Below, in pieces: positions 16,675 through 25,760 of a DNA stretch of 64,000 bases (positions are counted from its first letter, which is position 1; the number at the start of each line of letters is the position of its first letter). Source of the stretch: Bacteroidales bacterium (lineage in GTDB: Bacteria > Bacteroidota > Bacteroidia > Bacteroidales > Paludibacteraceae); assembly GCA_004557405.1 (NCBI GenBank), contig SFDZ01000008.1, positions 1 through 64,000 on the forward strand, written 5' to 3'. The translations under genes and the position numbers were made by a program. A model generated the notes under the pieces. That model saw only the letters and a list, made by a program, of their open reading frames with translations. It was not told where the DNA came from and did no database searches.

Positions 16675-17865
16675 ATGGCAAAAGAAAAATTCGAACGTAC
16701 CAAACCGCACGTAAACATTGGTACAATTGGTCACGTCGACCATGGTAAAACGACGCTGACCGCTGCTATCTCGAAGGTGCTTCACGAAAAAGGATTCGGT
16801 AACGAAGAAATCAAATCGTTCGACCAAATCGATAACGCACCGGAAGAAAAAGAGCGTGGTATCACCATCAATACCGCTCATATCGAGTACGAAACGGCAA
16901 ACCGCCACTATGCACACGTTGACTGCCCGGGACACGCTGACTATGTTAAAAACATGGTAACCGGTGCTGCTCAAATGGACGGTGCTATCATCGTTGTTGC
17001 TGCAACCGACGGTCCGATGCCGCAAACTCGCGAACATATCCTCTTGGCTCGTCAGGTAAACGTTCCTCGCTTGGTTGTGTTCATGAACAAATGCGATATG
17101 GTTGACGATCCCGAAATGCTCGACTTGGTAGAAATGGAAATGCGCGAACTGCTTTCGTTCTACGAATTCGATGGCGACAACACACCTATCATCCGCGGTT
17201 CGGCTCTCGGCGCATTGAACGGCGAAGCACAATGGGTTGACAAAGTTATGGAATTGATGGACGCTGTTGACAATTGGATCCAATTGCCTCCGCGCGCCGT
17301 TGACAAACCTTTCTTGATGCCTGTTGAAGACGTATTCTCGATCACCGGTCGTGGTACAGTTGCTACCGGTCGTGTAGAAACCGGCGTTGTTAAAGTTGGT
17401 GACGAAGTCCAAATTCTTGGCTTGGGCGAGGACAAAAAATCGGTTGTTACCGGTGTCGAAATGTTCCGCAAATTGCTCGACCAAGGCGAAGCCGGCGATA
17501 ACGTAGGTCTGTTGCTCCGTGGTATCGACAAAAACGAAATCAAACGTGGTATGGTAATTACACACCCGGGTGTAGTAAAAACCTACAGCGAATTCAAAGC
17601 ATCGGTTTATATCCTGAAAAAAGAAGAAGGTGGTCGTCATACACCGTTCCACAACAAATATCGTCCTCAATTCTACATCCGTACGATGGACGTAACCGGC
17701 GAAATCACATTGCCGGAAGGAACTGAAATGGTAATGCCTGGCGATAACTTGGAAATTTCGGTAAAACTGATTTATCCGGTAGCTTGCTCCGAAGGTCTTC
17801 GCTTCGCTATCCGCGAAGGCGGCCGCACGGTAGGCTCGGGCCAAATCACAAAATTGATTGCTTAA
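16675..17865 (+). CDS. tuf: Elongation factor Tu
   Basis: A 396-residue translational GTPase that delivers aminoacyl-tRNA to the ribosome. The G motifs are intact: GHVDHGKTTLTAAI (G1, about 19-32), GITINTAHIEYE (G2), DCPGHADYVKNM (G3), NKCDMVDD (G4) and GSALGA (G5); domains 2 and 3 follow (FLMPVEDVFSITGRGTVATG and the C-terminal EGGRTVGSGQ). It is cotranscribed with the four tRNAs upstream. Its leader carries a 15-base motif (16648-16662) identical to one before rpsU. Codon use looks optimised (GGT, CGT, AAA), as expected for high expression. Confidence 0.98.
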   Translation: MAKEKFERTKPHVNIGTIGHVDHGKTTLTAAISKVLHEKGFGNEEIKSFDQIDNAPEEKERGITINTAHIEYETANRHYAHVDCPGHADYVKNMVTGAAQMDGAIIVVAATDGPMPQTREHILLARQVNVPRLVVFMNKCDMVDDPEMLDLVEMEMRELLSFYEFDGDNTPIIRGSALGALNGEAQWVDKVMELMDAVDNWIQLPPRAVDKPFLMPVEDVFSITGRGTVATGRVETGVVKVGDEVQILGLGEDKKSVVTGVEMFRKLLDQGEAGDNVGLLLRGIDKNEIKRGMVITHPGVVKTYSEFKASVYILKKEEGGRHTPFHNKYRPQFYIRTMDVTGEITLPEGTEMVMPGDNLEISVKLIYPVACSEGLRFAIREGGRTVGSGQITKLIA

Positions 17866-17887
17866 TCCATCAAAGTGATTGATAACC

Positions 17888-17918
17888 GGCAGGGAACAGC
17901 AGCAATGCATTCCCTGCC
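17888..17918 (+). terminator. Hairpin between tuf and tRNA-Trp
   Basis: GGCAGGGAA (17888-17896) pairs with TTCCCTGCC (17910-17918); there is no real T-run, so it may be a partial terminator or an RNA-processing signal. Confidence 0.5.
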
Positions 17919-17922
17919 ATTT

Positions 17923-17995
17923 ACGGAAGTAGCTCAGTTGGTAGAGCACTGGTCTCCAAAACCAGGTGTCGGGAGTTCGAGCCTCTCCTTCCGTG
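17923..17995 (+). tRNA. tRNA-Trp (CCA)
   Basis: Acceptor ACGGAAG pairs with CTTCCGT; the loop CTCCAAA between CTGGT and ACCAG gives CCA. 73 bases with discriminator G and no encoded 3' CCA. It lies between tuf and secE, the usual place. Confidence 0.95.
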
Positions 17996-18018
17996 CAAAA
18001 AAATCTATTTGCGAGAAT

Positions 18019-18210
18019 ATGAAACTCATCAATTATTTCAAAGAGTCCTATCGGGAACTTGTCCACAAGACCTCTTGGCCTTCGCGACAAGAACTGACCC
18101 ATAGCGCAGTAGTCGTTTTAGTTGCTTCCCTGATTATCGCGCTTGTCGTTTGGGTAATGGACTTGGGTTTTGAGAGCCTCATGACGTTTATTTACAACAA
18201 GGTACTCTAA
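18019..18210 (+). CDS. secE: Preprotein translocase subunit SecE
   Basis: A 63-residue single-span subunit of the SecYEG channel. The conserved amphipathic segment YFKESYRELVHKTSWPSRQEL is followed by one transmembrane helix (SAVVVLVASLIIALVVWVMD). The ATG at 18019 gives the standard short form. It lies 23 bases after tRNA-Trp and just before nusG, as in most bacteria. Confidence 0.95.
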   Translation: MKLINYFKESYRELVHKTSWPSRQELTHSAVVVLVASLIIALVVWVMDLGFESLMTFIYNKVL

Positions 18211-18226
18211 ATTCGGGAGGTTGAAG

Positions 18227-18772
18227 ATGTCTGAGAATTTTAAGTGGTATGTGCTTAAAGCCATCAGTGGCAAGGAAAACAAAGTGAAGGAATATGCAGA
18301 AGCAGAACTTCGCGTTTCTGATTTAGGCCAAACGGTTGCTCAGGTTCTTATACCGATGGAAAAAGTGTACCAAGTACGTAACGGCAAACGGGTAATCAAA
18401 GAACGCAGTTATTTGCCGGGTTATGTGTTGGTCGAAGCCAATATGACGCGCGAAACGATGGGACGCTTGCGTAACATCCCGAACGTGTTGGGCTTTTTGG
18501 GCGAGACTCCCGGTGGTGTTCCGGTGCCGCTGCGCCCGTCGGAAGTAACTAGAATACTTGGTTCTATCGACGAACAGCAGGGCAATGACGAGGTAATTGC
18601 GATGCCATTTAGTGTTGGCGAAAACGTTAAAGTAATCGCCGGACCATTTGGCGGTTTCTCCGGTGTCATCGAAGATGTGAACAACGAGAGAAAGAAACTC
18701 AAAGTAATGGTGAAGATATTCGGTCGTAAAACCCCGTTGGAGTTGGGTTTTATGCAAGTGGAAAAAGAGTAA
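18227..18772 (+). CDS. nusG: Transcription termination/antitermination factor NusG
   Basis: A 181-residue NusG with the N-terminal NGN domain (KWYVLKAISGKENKVKEYAE, RSYLPGYVLVEANM) that binds RNA polymerase, and a C-terminal KOW domain (FSVGENVKVIAGPFGGFSGV). The ATG at 18227 is chosen over an in-frame TTG at 18221 because a strong GGGAGG lies at 18215-18220, six bases before it. That is notable in a genome where most starts have no Shine-Dalgarno. Operon with secE upstream and rplK downstream. Confidence 0.96.
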   Translation: MSENFKWYVLKAISGKENKVKEYAEAELRVSDLGQTVAQVLIPMEKVYQVRNGKRVIKERSYLPGYVLVEANMTRETMGRLRNIPNVLGFLGETPGGVPVPLRPSEVTRILGSIDEQQGNDEVIAMPFSVGENVKVIAGPFGGFSGVIEDVNNERKKLKVMVKIFGRKTPLELGFMQVEKE

Positions 18773-18835
18773 CGGACGAGGTTACGCGCGTTGCAGTGCT
18801 CACAAACTTACAATTAACAACAAAATCTTAAAATT

Positions 18836-19276
18836 ATGGCTAAAGAAATTGCTGGACTTATCAAATTGCAGATTAAAGGTGGTGCGGCTAATCCGTCGCC
18901 TCCGGTTGGTCCTGCGTTGGGCTCGAAAGGCATCAACATCATGGATTTTTGCAAGCAATTTAATGCCAGAACCCAAGACAAAGCAGGCAAAATTTTGCCG
19001 GTTGTTATTACTTATTACACAGACAAATCGTTTACTTTTGTCGTAAAAACGCCTCCGGTAGCCATTCAGTTGCTCGAAGCGGCGAAGGTAAAAGGCGGTT
19101 CGGCCGAGCCGAATCGTAAAAAAGTGGCCGAAATTACTTGGGACCAAGTGAAAGCCATTGCCGAAGACAAAATGCCCGATTTGAACTGTTTCACAGTAGA
19201 GTCGGCTATGCGTATGGTAGCCGGAACGGCTCGTAGTATGGGTATTGCCGTCAAAGGCGAGTTCCCTAATGTCTAA
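18836..19276 (+). CDS. rplK: 50S ribosomal protein uL11
   Basis: A 146-residue L11 that binds the GTPase-associated region of 23S rRNA. The family marks are GLIKLQIKGGAANPSPPVGPAL at the N-terminus, LGSKGINIMDFCKQFNARTQ, and the C-terminal RNA-binding GTARSMGIAV. Length is normal. It starts 63 bases after nusG and is followed by rplA after 20 bases. Confidence 0.98.
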   Translation: MAKEIAGLIKLQIKGGAANPSPPVGPALGSKGINIMDFCKQFNARTQDKAGKILPVVITYYTDKSFTFVVKTPPVAIQLLEAAKVKGGSAEPNRKKVAEITWDQVKAIAEDKMPDLNCFTVESAMRMVAGTARSMGIAVKGEFPNV

Positions 19277-19296
19277 CATTAAACTTCAATTCGAAA

Positions 19297-19998
19297 ATGG
19301 GTAAACTTACAAAAAAACAAAAGTTGGCTGCCGAGAAAATTGAAGCAGGGAAAGCTTATACTCTTGATGAAGCTGCGAAATTGGTAAAAGAGATAACAAC
19401 GACCAATTTTGATGCCTCTGTGGATATTGATGTACGTTTGGGTGTTGACCCGCGCAAGGCGAATCAGATGGTTCGTGGCGTAGTGTCGTTGCCCAATGGT
19501 ACGGGTAAACAAGTACGGGTTCTCGCATTGTGCACTCCCGACAAAGAGGCCGAGGCTAAAGCAGCCGGAGCCGACTATGTAGGGCTTGACGAATACATCG
19601 AGAAGATTAAAGGCGGATGGACTGATATTGATGTGATTATCACGATGCCTTCGATTATGGGTAAAATCGGTGCGCTGGGTCGTGTGCTCGGCCCTCGCGG
19701 TTTGATGCCTAATCCGAAGAGTGGCACCGTAACCATGGAAATCGGTAAAGCTGTTACCGAGGTGAAACAAGGTAAAATCGATTTCAAAGTCGATAAAGCC
19801 GGTATTATTCACACTTCTATTGGTAAGGTGTCGTTCGAGGCAGCGAAAATAGCTGAGAATGCTCGCGCATTTATGGCTACAATCATTAAATTGAAACCAT
19901 CGTCAGCGAAAGGTACTTATGTAAAAAGCGTTTATCTTTCAAGTACAATGAGCCGTGGTATCAAAATAGATACGAAGGCCATCGACGAGAAAAACTAA
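19297..19998 (+). CDS. rplA: 50S ribosomal protein uL1
   Basis: A 233-residue L1 of the ribosomal stalk next to the E site. Signatures are VDIDVRLGVDPRKANQMVRG, the linker MPSIMGKIGALGRVLGPRGL and LMPNPKSGTVT. In other bacteria L1 also represses its own L11-L1 message; no leader structure for this is obvious here. Rightward between rplK and rplJ. Confidence 0.98.
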   Translation: MGKLTKKQKLAAEKIEAGKAYTLDEAAKLVKEITTTNFDASVDIDVRLGVDPRKANQMVRGVVSLPNGTGKQVRVLALCTPDKEAEAKAAGADYVGLDEYIEKIKGGWTDIDVIITMPSIMGKIGALGRVLGPRGLMPNPKSGTVTMEIGKAVTEVKQGKIDFKVDKAGIIHTSIGKVSFEAAKIAENARAFMATIIKLKPSSAKGTYVKSVYLSSTMSRGIKIDTKAIDEKN

Positions 19999-20011
19999 AG
20001 GAGACTGAAGT

Positions 20012-20527
20012 ATGAAAAAGGAAGATAAAAGCATAATTATTTCGCAACTACAGGAAACTCTCAACGCGTATAGTCATTTCTATTTGACTGAAGCTCAAGG
20101 CTTGAATGCAGAACAAGTGAGCAAACTCCGCCGTTTGTGCAACGCACAAGATGTAAAAATGGTGGTTGTAAAGAATTCGTTGTTCAAAAAAGCTTTGGAG
20201 GCTAATGGCGTCGATACTTCGGCCTTGGCAGATTCGTTCAAAGAGAATACGACGGTATTGTTTTCGAATACGGGTAATGCGCCTGCTAAATTAATCAAAG
20301 AGTTTAGCAAAGATGTTCAGAAACCGGTGTTGAAAGCTGCTTATGTTGAGGAAAGTGTCTATGTAGGCGCCAACCAACTTGATGCCCTTGTTGCAATCAA
20401 GAGCAAGAACGAACTTATCGGCGAAATCATTACTTTGTTGCAATCGCCAGTTAAGAACGTTGTGTCCGCACTCCAATCCGGAGGTAATACGATTCATGGT
20501 GTGCTTCAAACACTCTCTGAACGATAA
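20012..20527 (+). CDS. rplJ: 50S ribosomal protein uL10
   Basis: A 171-residue L10, the base of the L12 stalk. The N-terminal rRNA-binding part includes LNAEQVSKLRRLCNAQDVKM and VVKNSLFKKALEANG; the C-terminal helix that binds L12 dimers follows. The ATG is preceded by AAAGGAGA (19996-20003 region), a strong Shine-Dalgarno unusual for the phylum. The gap to rplA is only 13 bases. Confidence 0.97.
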   Translation: MKKEDKSIIISQLQETLNAYSHFYLTEAQGLNAEQVSKLRRLCNAQDVKMVVVKNSLFKKALEANGVDTSALADSFKENTTVLFSNTGNAPAKLIKEFSKDVQKPVLKAAYVEESVYVGANQLDALVAIKSKNELIGEIITLLQSPVKNVVSALQSGGNTIHGVLQTLSER

Positions 20528-20572
20528 ACAATTCAAAAAAATAAAATTACAAACACATAAAAATTTATTACA

Positions 20573-20950
20573 ATGGCAGATTTGAAAGCTTTTGCAGAAC
20601 AATTGGTTAACCTTACCGTTAAAGAAGTAAATGAGTTGGCCGAAATTTTGAAAAACGAATATGGTATCGAACCTGCAGCTGCAGCTGTAGCTGTAGCCGC
20701 CGGTCCTGCTGCTGGTGCAGCTCCGGCCGCCGAAGAGAAATCGTCGTTCGACGTTATCTTGAAATCGGCAGGTGCTAACAAACTTCAGATCGTAAAACTT
20801 GTGAAAGAACTCACAGGTCTTGGTTTGAAAGAAGCAAAAGATATCGTAGACGCTGCTCCAGCTGCTGTTAAAGAAGGGGTTGCTAAAGAAGAGGCCGAAT
20901 CTCTGAAAAAGCAATTGACCGACGCAGGTGCTGAAGTTGAACTTAAGTAA
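20573..20950 (+). CDS. rplL: 50S ribosomal protein bL12
   Basis: A 125-residue L7/L12. The N-terminal dimerisation helix (KAFAEQLVNLTVKEVNELAE) is followed by an Ala/Pro-rich hinge (about residues 39-58) and the C-terminal factor-binding domain (VDAAPAAVKEGVAKEEAES; KLVKELTGLGLKEAKDIV). Several copies sit on L10 and recruit translational GTPases. It is the last gene before a hairpin separating the ribosomal genes from rpoB. Confidence 0.98.
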   Translation: MADLKAFAEQLVNLTVKEVNELAEILKNEYGIEPAAAAVAVAAGPAAGAAPAAEEKSSFDVILKSAGANKLQIVKLVKELTGLGLKEAKDIVDAAPAAVKEGVAKEEAESLKKQLTDAGAEVELK

Positions 20951-20981
20951 GTCTAACACCCTGATTTTCAGGAAATTCGGT

Positions 20982-21017
20982 TTAGAATCCCGGTAAAACG
21001 GGACTCTAAGCCTTTTT
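20982..21017 (+). terminator. Attenuator-like terminator between rplL and rpoB
   Basis: TTAGA-A-TCCCG (20982-20992) pairs with CGGGA-C-TCTAA (20999-21009) around GTAAAA, followed by GCCTTTTTA. This fits partial termination that lowers rpoBC relative to the ribosomal proteins. Confidence 0.7.
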
Positions 21018-21057
21018 ATGTATAACACAAAGTAAGTTCAACAAATACACTAAATAA

Positions 21058-24000
21058 ATGTCTTCAAATACTGAAAATCAACGAATTAGCTTTGCAACTA
21101 TCCGAAATCAGATGGCATATCCTGATTTTTTGGAAGTGCAGCTAAAATCATTTCAAGATTTCTTCCAGCTTGATACTCCACCTGAGAAGAGAAAAAACGA
21201 AGGGTTGTATCGCGTATTTGCCGAGAATTTTCCGATTACGGATACGCGCAATAACTTCGTGTTGGAGTTCCTCGATTATTATATCGACCCGCCGCGTTAT
21301 ACCATCGAAGAGTGTATTCGTCGCGGTTTGACTTATAGTGTGCCGTTGAAGGCGAAACTGAAACTCTATTGCACCGATCCTGATCACGAAGATTTTGATA
21401 CCGTGATTCAAGATGTGTATTTGGGGCCAATCCCTTATATGACGGCCAAAGGTACGTTTGTTATCAATGGTGCGGAGCGTGTAATTGTGTCGCAATTGCA
21501 TCGTTCGCCGGGCGTGTTTTTTGGTTCGAGCATTCATGCCAACGGTACAAAATTGTATTCGGCGCGCATTATTCCGTTCCGCGGTTCGTGGATTGAATTT
21601 GCAACGGATATAAATAATGTGATGTATGCCTACATCGACCGCAAGAAAAAATTGCCGGTTACAACATTGTTGCGTGCCATCGGCTACGAGAGCGACCAAA
21701 ATATTTTGGAAACGTTTGGTTTGGCCGAAGAGGTGAAAGTGAATAAAACAAATTTGAAAAAATATCTTGGGCGTAAATTGGCTGTCCGTGTGTTGAAAAA
21801 ATGGACGGAAGATTTTGTCGATGAAGATACCGGCGAGGTGGCCAGCGTAGAGCGCTCGAAAGTGCTTGTTGACCGTGAAACAGTGCTTGAAGCCTCTCAT
21901 ATCGACGACATCATCGAGTCGGGCAATCAGACAATCTTGTTGCACAAAGAGGGACAAGATATGGATGATTTTACCATCATCTACAATACGCTCCAAAAAG
22001 ACCCGAGTAACACGGAACGTGAAGCCGTGCTGCATATTTATCGTCAGTTGCGTAATGCCGAACCTGCCGACGATGCTTCGGCGCGCGAATTGGTGAACGG
22101 TTTGTTCTTCTCCGAAAAACGCTACGACTTGGGCGAAGTGGGTCGCTATCGCATCAACCGTAAATTATTCGATGGCAAGACGGATAATATCGATGTACAT
22201 GTGCTTGAAAAAGAGGACATTATCGCTATTATCAAATATCTGATTCAACTTATCAATTCGAAAGTTGAGGTCGATGATATTGACCACTTGAGCAATCGTC
22301 GTGTGCGCACGGTGGGCGAACAGTTGTACCAACAATTTAATGTGGGTTTGGCCCGCATGAGTCGTACTATTCGCGAACGCATGAATGTGCGTGATAATGA
22401 GGTGTTTACGCCTATCGATTTGATTAACGCGAAGACGATTTCGTCGGTTATCAATTCCTATTTTGGCACGAATGCGTTGTCGCAATTTATGGACCAAACC
22501 AATCCGTTGGCGGAGGTAACGCACAAACGTCGTTTGTCGGCACTTGGCCCCGGTGGTTTGAGCCGCGATCGCGCCGGTTTCGAGGTGCGCGACGTGCACT
22601 ACACGCATTATGGCCGTTTGTGCCCAATCGAGTCGCCAGAAGGCCCGAACATCGGTCTGATCTCGTCGTTGTGCGTTTATGCAAAAATTAACGATTTGGG
22701 ATTCATCGAGACGCCTTATCGTAAGGTGAATAACTGTCAGGTGGATTTGTCGGACAACGGCATCGTGTATATGACGGCCGAAGACGAAGAAAACCTGGTA
22801 GTGGCACAAGGTAATGCTCCGCTTGATGCCGATGGTCGCTTTATTCGCAACAAAGTGAAGTCGCGTTTGGAAGCCGATTTCCCGTTGGTTGCTCCCGACC
22901 GTGTCGATTTGATGGATGTGGCTCCGCAACAGATTGCTTCGATTGCCGCTGCCTTGATTCCGTTCTTGGAGCACGACGATGCTAACCGTGCGTTGATGGG
23001 CGCAAACATGATGCGTCAGGCAGTGCCTGTGTTGCGTCCGGAAGCACCGATTGTTGGTACAGGCATCGAACGTCAGTTGATACGCGACTCGCGTACGCAA
23101 ATCATGGCCGAGGGCGAAGGTGTCGTCGAATTTGTCGATGCCAGCGTTATCCGCATTCGTTACGACCGCACCGAAGAGGAGGATTTTGTGAACTTCGATT
23201 CGTCGGTAAAAGAATATCGTTTGCCGAAATTTGAACGTACCAACCAAGATACCACCATCGACCTTCGTCCGATAGTGAAGAAAGGCGACAGAGTAACGTT
23301 GAACCAAATTATGACCGAAGGTTATTCGAGCCAAAATGGCGAGTTGGCCTTGGGACGCAACCTGAAAGTGGCTTATATGCCGTGGAAAGGTTATAACTAC
23401 GAGGATGCTATTGTGATTAATGAACGCGTGGTTCGTGAAGACATTTACACGTCGGTTCATGTAAGCGAATACACCCTCGAAGTGCGCGAAACGAAACGTG
23501 GTTTGGAAGAGTTGACGTCCGATATACCGAATGTGAGCGAAGATGCTACCAAGAACTTGGACGAAAATGGTATCATTCGCATCGGTGCGCACGTTATTCC
23601 GGGCGATATATTGATTGGTAAAATCACACCGAAAGGCGAAACCGACCCGACACCGGAAGAGAAACTTCTGCGTGCCATCTTTGGCGATAAAGCCGGCGAT
23701 GTGAAAGATGCTTCGTTGAAAGCATCGCCCTCGCTGAAAGGTGTTGTGATAGGCCGCGAATTGTATGCCAAGGCGCAGCACACCCGCAAGAGCCGCAGCA
23801 ACGACAAAGAGATATTGGCCAAACTTGATGCCGAGTTCGAAAAAGAAACGGCAGCCCTGAAAGCCCGCCTGATTGAAAAATTGGTGGCTGTAACGAGTGG
23901 CAAAACGTCGCAAGGCGTGAAAGATTTCTTGGGTGGCGACCTCATCCCGAAAGGTATGAAGTTTACGCAAAAAATGCTCAACGAAATCGATTATGCCACT

Positions 24001-24876
24001 GTACAACTCACGAAATGGACGACCGATGCGCACAAAAATGATTTGATTCGCGATATCGTGATGAATTATTTGCGCAAATATAAAGAAGCCGATGCACGTC
24101 TGAAACGTCAAAAATTCAATGTAACCATCGGCGATGAACTGCCTTCGGGCATCATCCAATTGGCCAAAGTCTATATCGCGAAAAAACGTAAAATTCGCGT
24201 GGGCGACAAAATGGCCGGTCGCCATGGTAACAAAGGTATCGTTTCGAAAATTGTCAGTCAGGAAGACATGCCGTTCCTTGAAGATGGTACGCCTGTCGAT
24301 ATCGTGTTGAACCCGCTGGGTGTGCCTTCGCGTATGAACCTCGGACAGATATTCGAGGCCGTACTTGGATGGGCAGGTAAAGAACTTGGCGTGAAATTTG
24401 CAACACCAATTTTCGATGGCGCATCGTTGGATGACTTGAATGAATGGTGCGACAAAGCCGGCGTGCCGCGTTATGGCAAAACCTATTTGTACGACGGCGG
24501 CACCGGCGAACGGTTCGACCAACCGGCTACCGTAGGTGTAACCTACTTCTTGAAACTTGGTCACATGGTCGAAGACAAAATGCACGCACGCTCCATTGGT
24601 CCATACTCGCTTATTACGCAACAGCCACTTGGCGGTAAAGCACAATTCGGCGGTCAGCGTTTTGGTGAGATGGAGGTTTGGGCACTCGAAGCCTTTGGCG
24701 CATCGTATATCCTGCAAGAGATTCTGACCGTGAAGTCGGACGATGTGTTGGGACGCGCTCGCGCTTACGAAGCCATCGTAAAAGGCGAACCGATGCCAAA
24801 TGCCGGCATACCGGAATCGTTGAATGTATTGTTACATGAGTTGAGAGGTTTGGGTTTAAGTGTTTCGTTGGATTAA
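21058..24876 (+). CDS. rpoB: DNA-directed RNA polymerase subunit beta
   Basis: A 1272-residue beta subunit, intact over its full length. Recognisable parts include the N-terminus SFATIRNQMAYPDFLEVQLK, VIVSQLHRSPGVFF, the rifampicin pocket (FGTNALSQFMDQTNPLAEVT, HKRRLSALGPGGLSRDRAGF), the fork/active-site region ESPEGPNIGLI, YNYEDAIVINERV, the GRHGNKGIVSKI segment and the C-terminal LGGKAQFGGQRFGEMEVWAL. The rifampicin pocket residues look like the sensitive type (for example the S/H/R of HKRRLSALGPGG). Downstream rpoC starts after 53 bases. Confidence 0.98.
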   Translation: MSSNTENQRISFATIRNQMAYPDFLEVQLKSFQDFFQLDTPPEKRKNEGLYRVFAENFPITDTRNNFVLEFLDYYIDPPRYTIEECIRRGLTYSVPLKAKLKLYCTDPDHEDFDTVIQDVYLGPIPYMTAKGTFVINGAERVIVSQLHRSPGVFFGSSIHANGTKLYSARIIPFRGSWIEFATDINNVMYAYIDRKKKLPVTTLLRAIGYESDQNILETFGLAEEVKVNKTNLKKYLGRKLAVRVLKKWTEDFVDEDTGEVASVERSKVLVDRETVLEASHIDDIIESGNQTILLHKEGQDMDDFTIIYNTLQKDPSNTEREAVLHIYRQLRNAEPADDASARELVNGLFFSEKRYDLGEVGRYRINRKLFDGKTDNIDVHVLEKEDIIAIIKYLIQLINSKVEVDDIDHLSNRRVRTVGEQLYQQFNVGLARMSRTIRERMNVRDNEVFTPIDLINAKTISSVINSYFGTNALSQFMDQTNPLAEVTHKRRLSALGPGGLSRDRAGFEVRDVHYTHYGRLCPIESPEGPNIGLISSLCVYAKINDLGFIETPYRKVNNCQVDLSDNGIVYMTAEDEENLVVAQGNAPLDADGRFIRNKVKSRLEADFPLVAPDRVDLMDVAPQQIASIAAALIPFLEHDDANRALMGANMMRQAVPVLRPEAPIVGTGIERQLIRDSRTQIMAEGEGVVEFVDASVIRIRYDRTEEEDFVNFDSSVKEYRLPKFERTNQDTTIDLRPIVKKGDRVTLNQIMTEGYSSQNGELALGRNLKVAYMPWKGYNYEDAIVINERVVREDIYTSVHVSEYTLEVRETKRGLEELTSDIPNVSEDATKNLDENGIIRIGAHVIPGDILIGKITPKGETDPTPEEKLLRAIFGDKAGDVKDASLKASPSLKGVVIGRELYAKAQHTRKSRSNDKEILAKLDAEFEKETAALKARLIEKLVAVTSGKTSQGVKDFLGGDLIPKGMKFTQKMLNEIDYATVQLTKWTTDAHKNDLIRDIVMNYLRKYKEADARLKRQKFNVTIGDELPSGIIQLAKVYIAKKRKIRVGDKMAGRHGNKGIVSKIVSQEDMPFLEDGTPVDIVLNPLGVPSRMNLGQIFEAVLGWAGKELGVKFATPIFDGASLDDLNEWCDKAGVPRYGKTYLYDGGTGERFDQPATVGVTYFLKLGHMVEDKMHARSIGPYSLITQQPLGGKAQFGGQRFGEMEVWALEAFGASYILQEILTVKSDDVLGRARAYEAIVKGEPMPNAGIPESLNVLLHELRGLGLSVSLD

Positions 24877-24929
24877 CATCCGGCGAAACGCCAACCTGAA
24901 ATTTAACTTTTTCAAATTTCACAAAGATT

Positions 24930-25760
24930 ATGGCATTTAAAAGAGAAAATAAGACAAAAACAAACTTTAACAAGATTTCTATCGGTCTTGCATCGCCCGA
25001 AGAAATTCTCGAATCGTCGTATGGCGAGGTGCTGAAACCCGAAACCATCAACTATCGTACCTACAAACCCGAACGTGACGGCTTGTTTTGCGAACACATA
25101 TTCGGTCCGTGCAAGGATTACGAGTGCCATTGCGGCAAGTACAAACGTATTCGTTACAAAGGTATAGTGTGCGACCGTTGCGGTGTCGAAGTTACCGAGA
25201 AAAAAGTGCGCCGCGAACGTTCCGGACACATCCAATTGGTGGTGCCGGTGGCGCATATCTGGTATTTCCGCTCGTTGCCCAACAAAATTGGTTACTTGCT
25301 TGGCATGCCCACAAAAAATCTTGACGCAATCATCTATTACGAAAAATATGTGGTGATTCAAGCAGGTGTGTTGGCCGAAATTACTGCCGAAGACGATGAA
25401 CCCGTAACCGACGGCATGCTTTTGGATGAGGAGCACTACCTGAATCTATTGGATCGTTTGCCGAGCGATAACGCCCTTTTGGACGACTCTGACCCCAATA
25501 AATTCATCGCCAAAATGGGTGCCGAAGCCATTTACGATTTGCTCTGCCGCCTCGATTTGGACTCGCTGTCGTATCAGTTGCGCGACAAAGCCAATACCGA
25601 TACGTCGCAACAGCGCAAGGCCGAAGCGTTGAAACGTCTGCAAGTGGTGGAATCGTTCCGCGCTGCACGCCCGAAAAACCGACCGGAATGGATGATTCTG
25701 AAAGTCATTCCGGTGATTCCGCCCGAACTGCGCCCGGCCGCTTTGCTACATCGGATTTGA
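24930..25760 (+). CDS. rpoC: RNA polymerase subunit beta', N-terminal part (frameshifted)
   Basis: The first 269 codons of rpoC read normally from the ATG at 24930 (MAFKRENKTKTNFNKISIGL). They include the zinc-binding cysteines (CEHIFGPCKDYECHCGKYK, CDRCGVEV) and the run up to VIPVIPPELRP. At about 25736 the frame is lost: after ELRP come only eight out-of-frame residues before a stop at 25758-25760. The continuation of beta' (GRFATSDLNDLYRRV) is in another frame starting at about 25736. Relative to the near-invariant RPLVPLDGGRFATSDLN, 19 bases encoding most of LVPLDGG are missing. As rpoC is essential, this is more likely a sequencing or assembly error than a real allele. Confidence 0.9.
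   Translation: MAFKRENKTKTNFNKISIGLASPEEILESSYGEVLKPETINYRTYKPERDGLFCEHIFGPCKDYECHCGKYKRIRYKGIVCDRCGVEVTEKKVRRERSGHIQLVVPVAHIWYFRSLPNKIGYLLGMPTKNLDAIIYYEKYVVIQAGVLAEITAEDDEPVTDGMLLDEEHYLNLLDRLPSDNALLDDSDPNKFIAKMGAEAIYDLLCRLDLDSLSYQLRDKANTDTSQQRKAEALKRLQVVESFRAARPKNRPEWMILKVIPVIPPELRPAALLHRI

Noticed and set aside
22165..24717. An 850-codon open frame on the minus strand opposite rpoB
   Set aside because: It lies wholly inside rpoB, has no recognisable domain and reflects the codon bias of a highly expressed gene. Similar long frames opposite rpoC (25574-27610), infB (31292-32944) and tuf (16552-18102) were dropped for the same reason.
25720..25760. Programmed ribosomal frameshifting in rpoC
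   Set aside because: No slippery heptamer or downstream pseudoknot is visible, and conserved residues are missing, not merely out of frame; a deletion or error explains it better.
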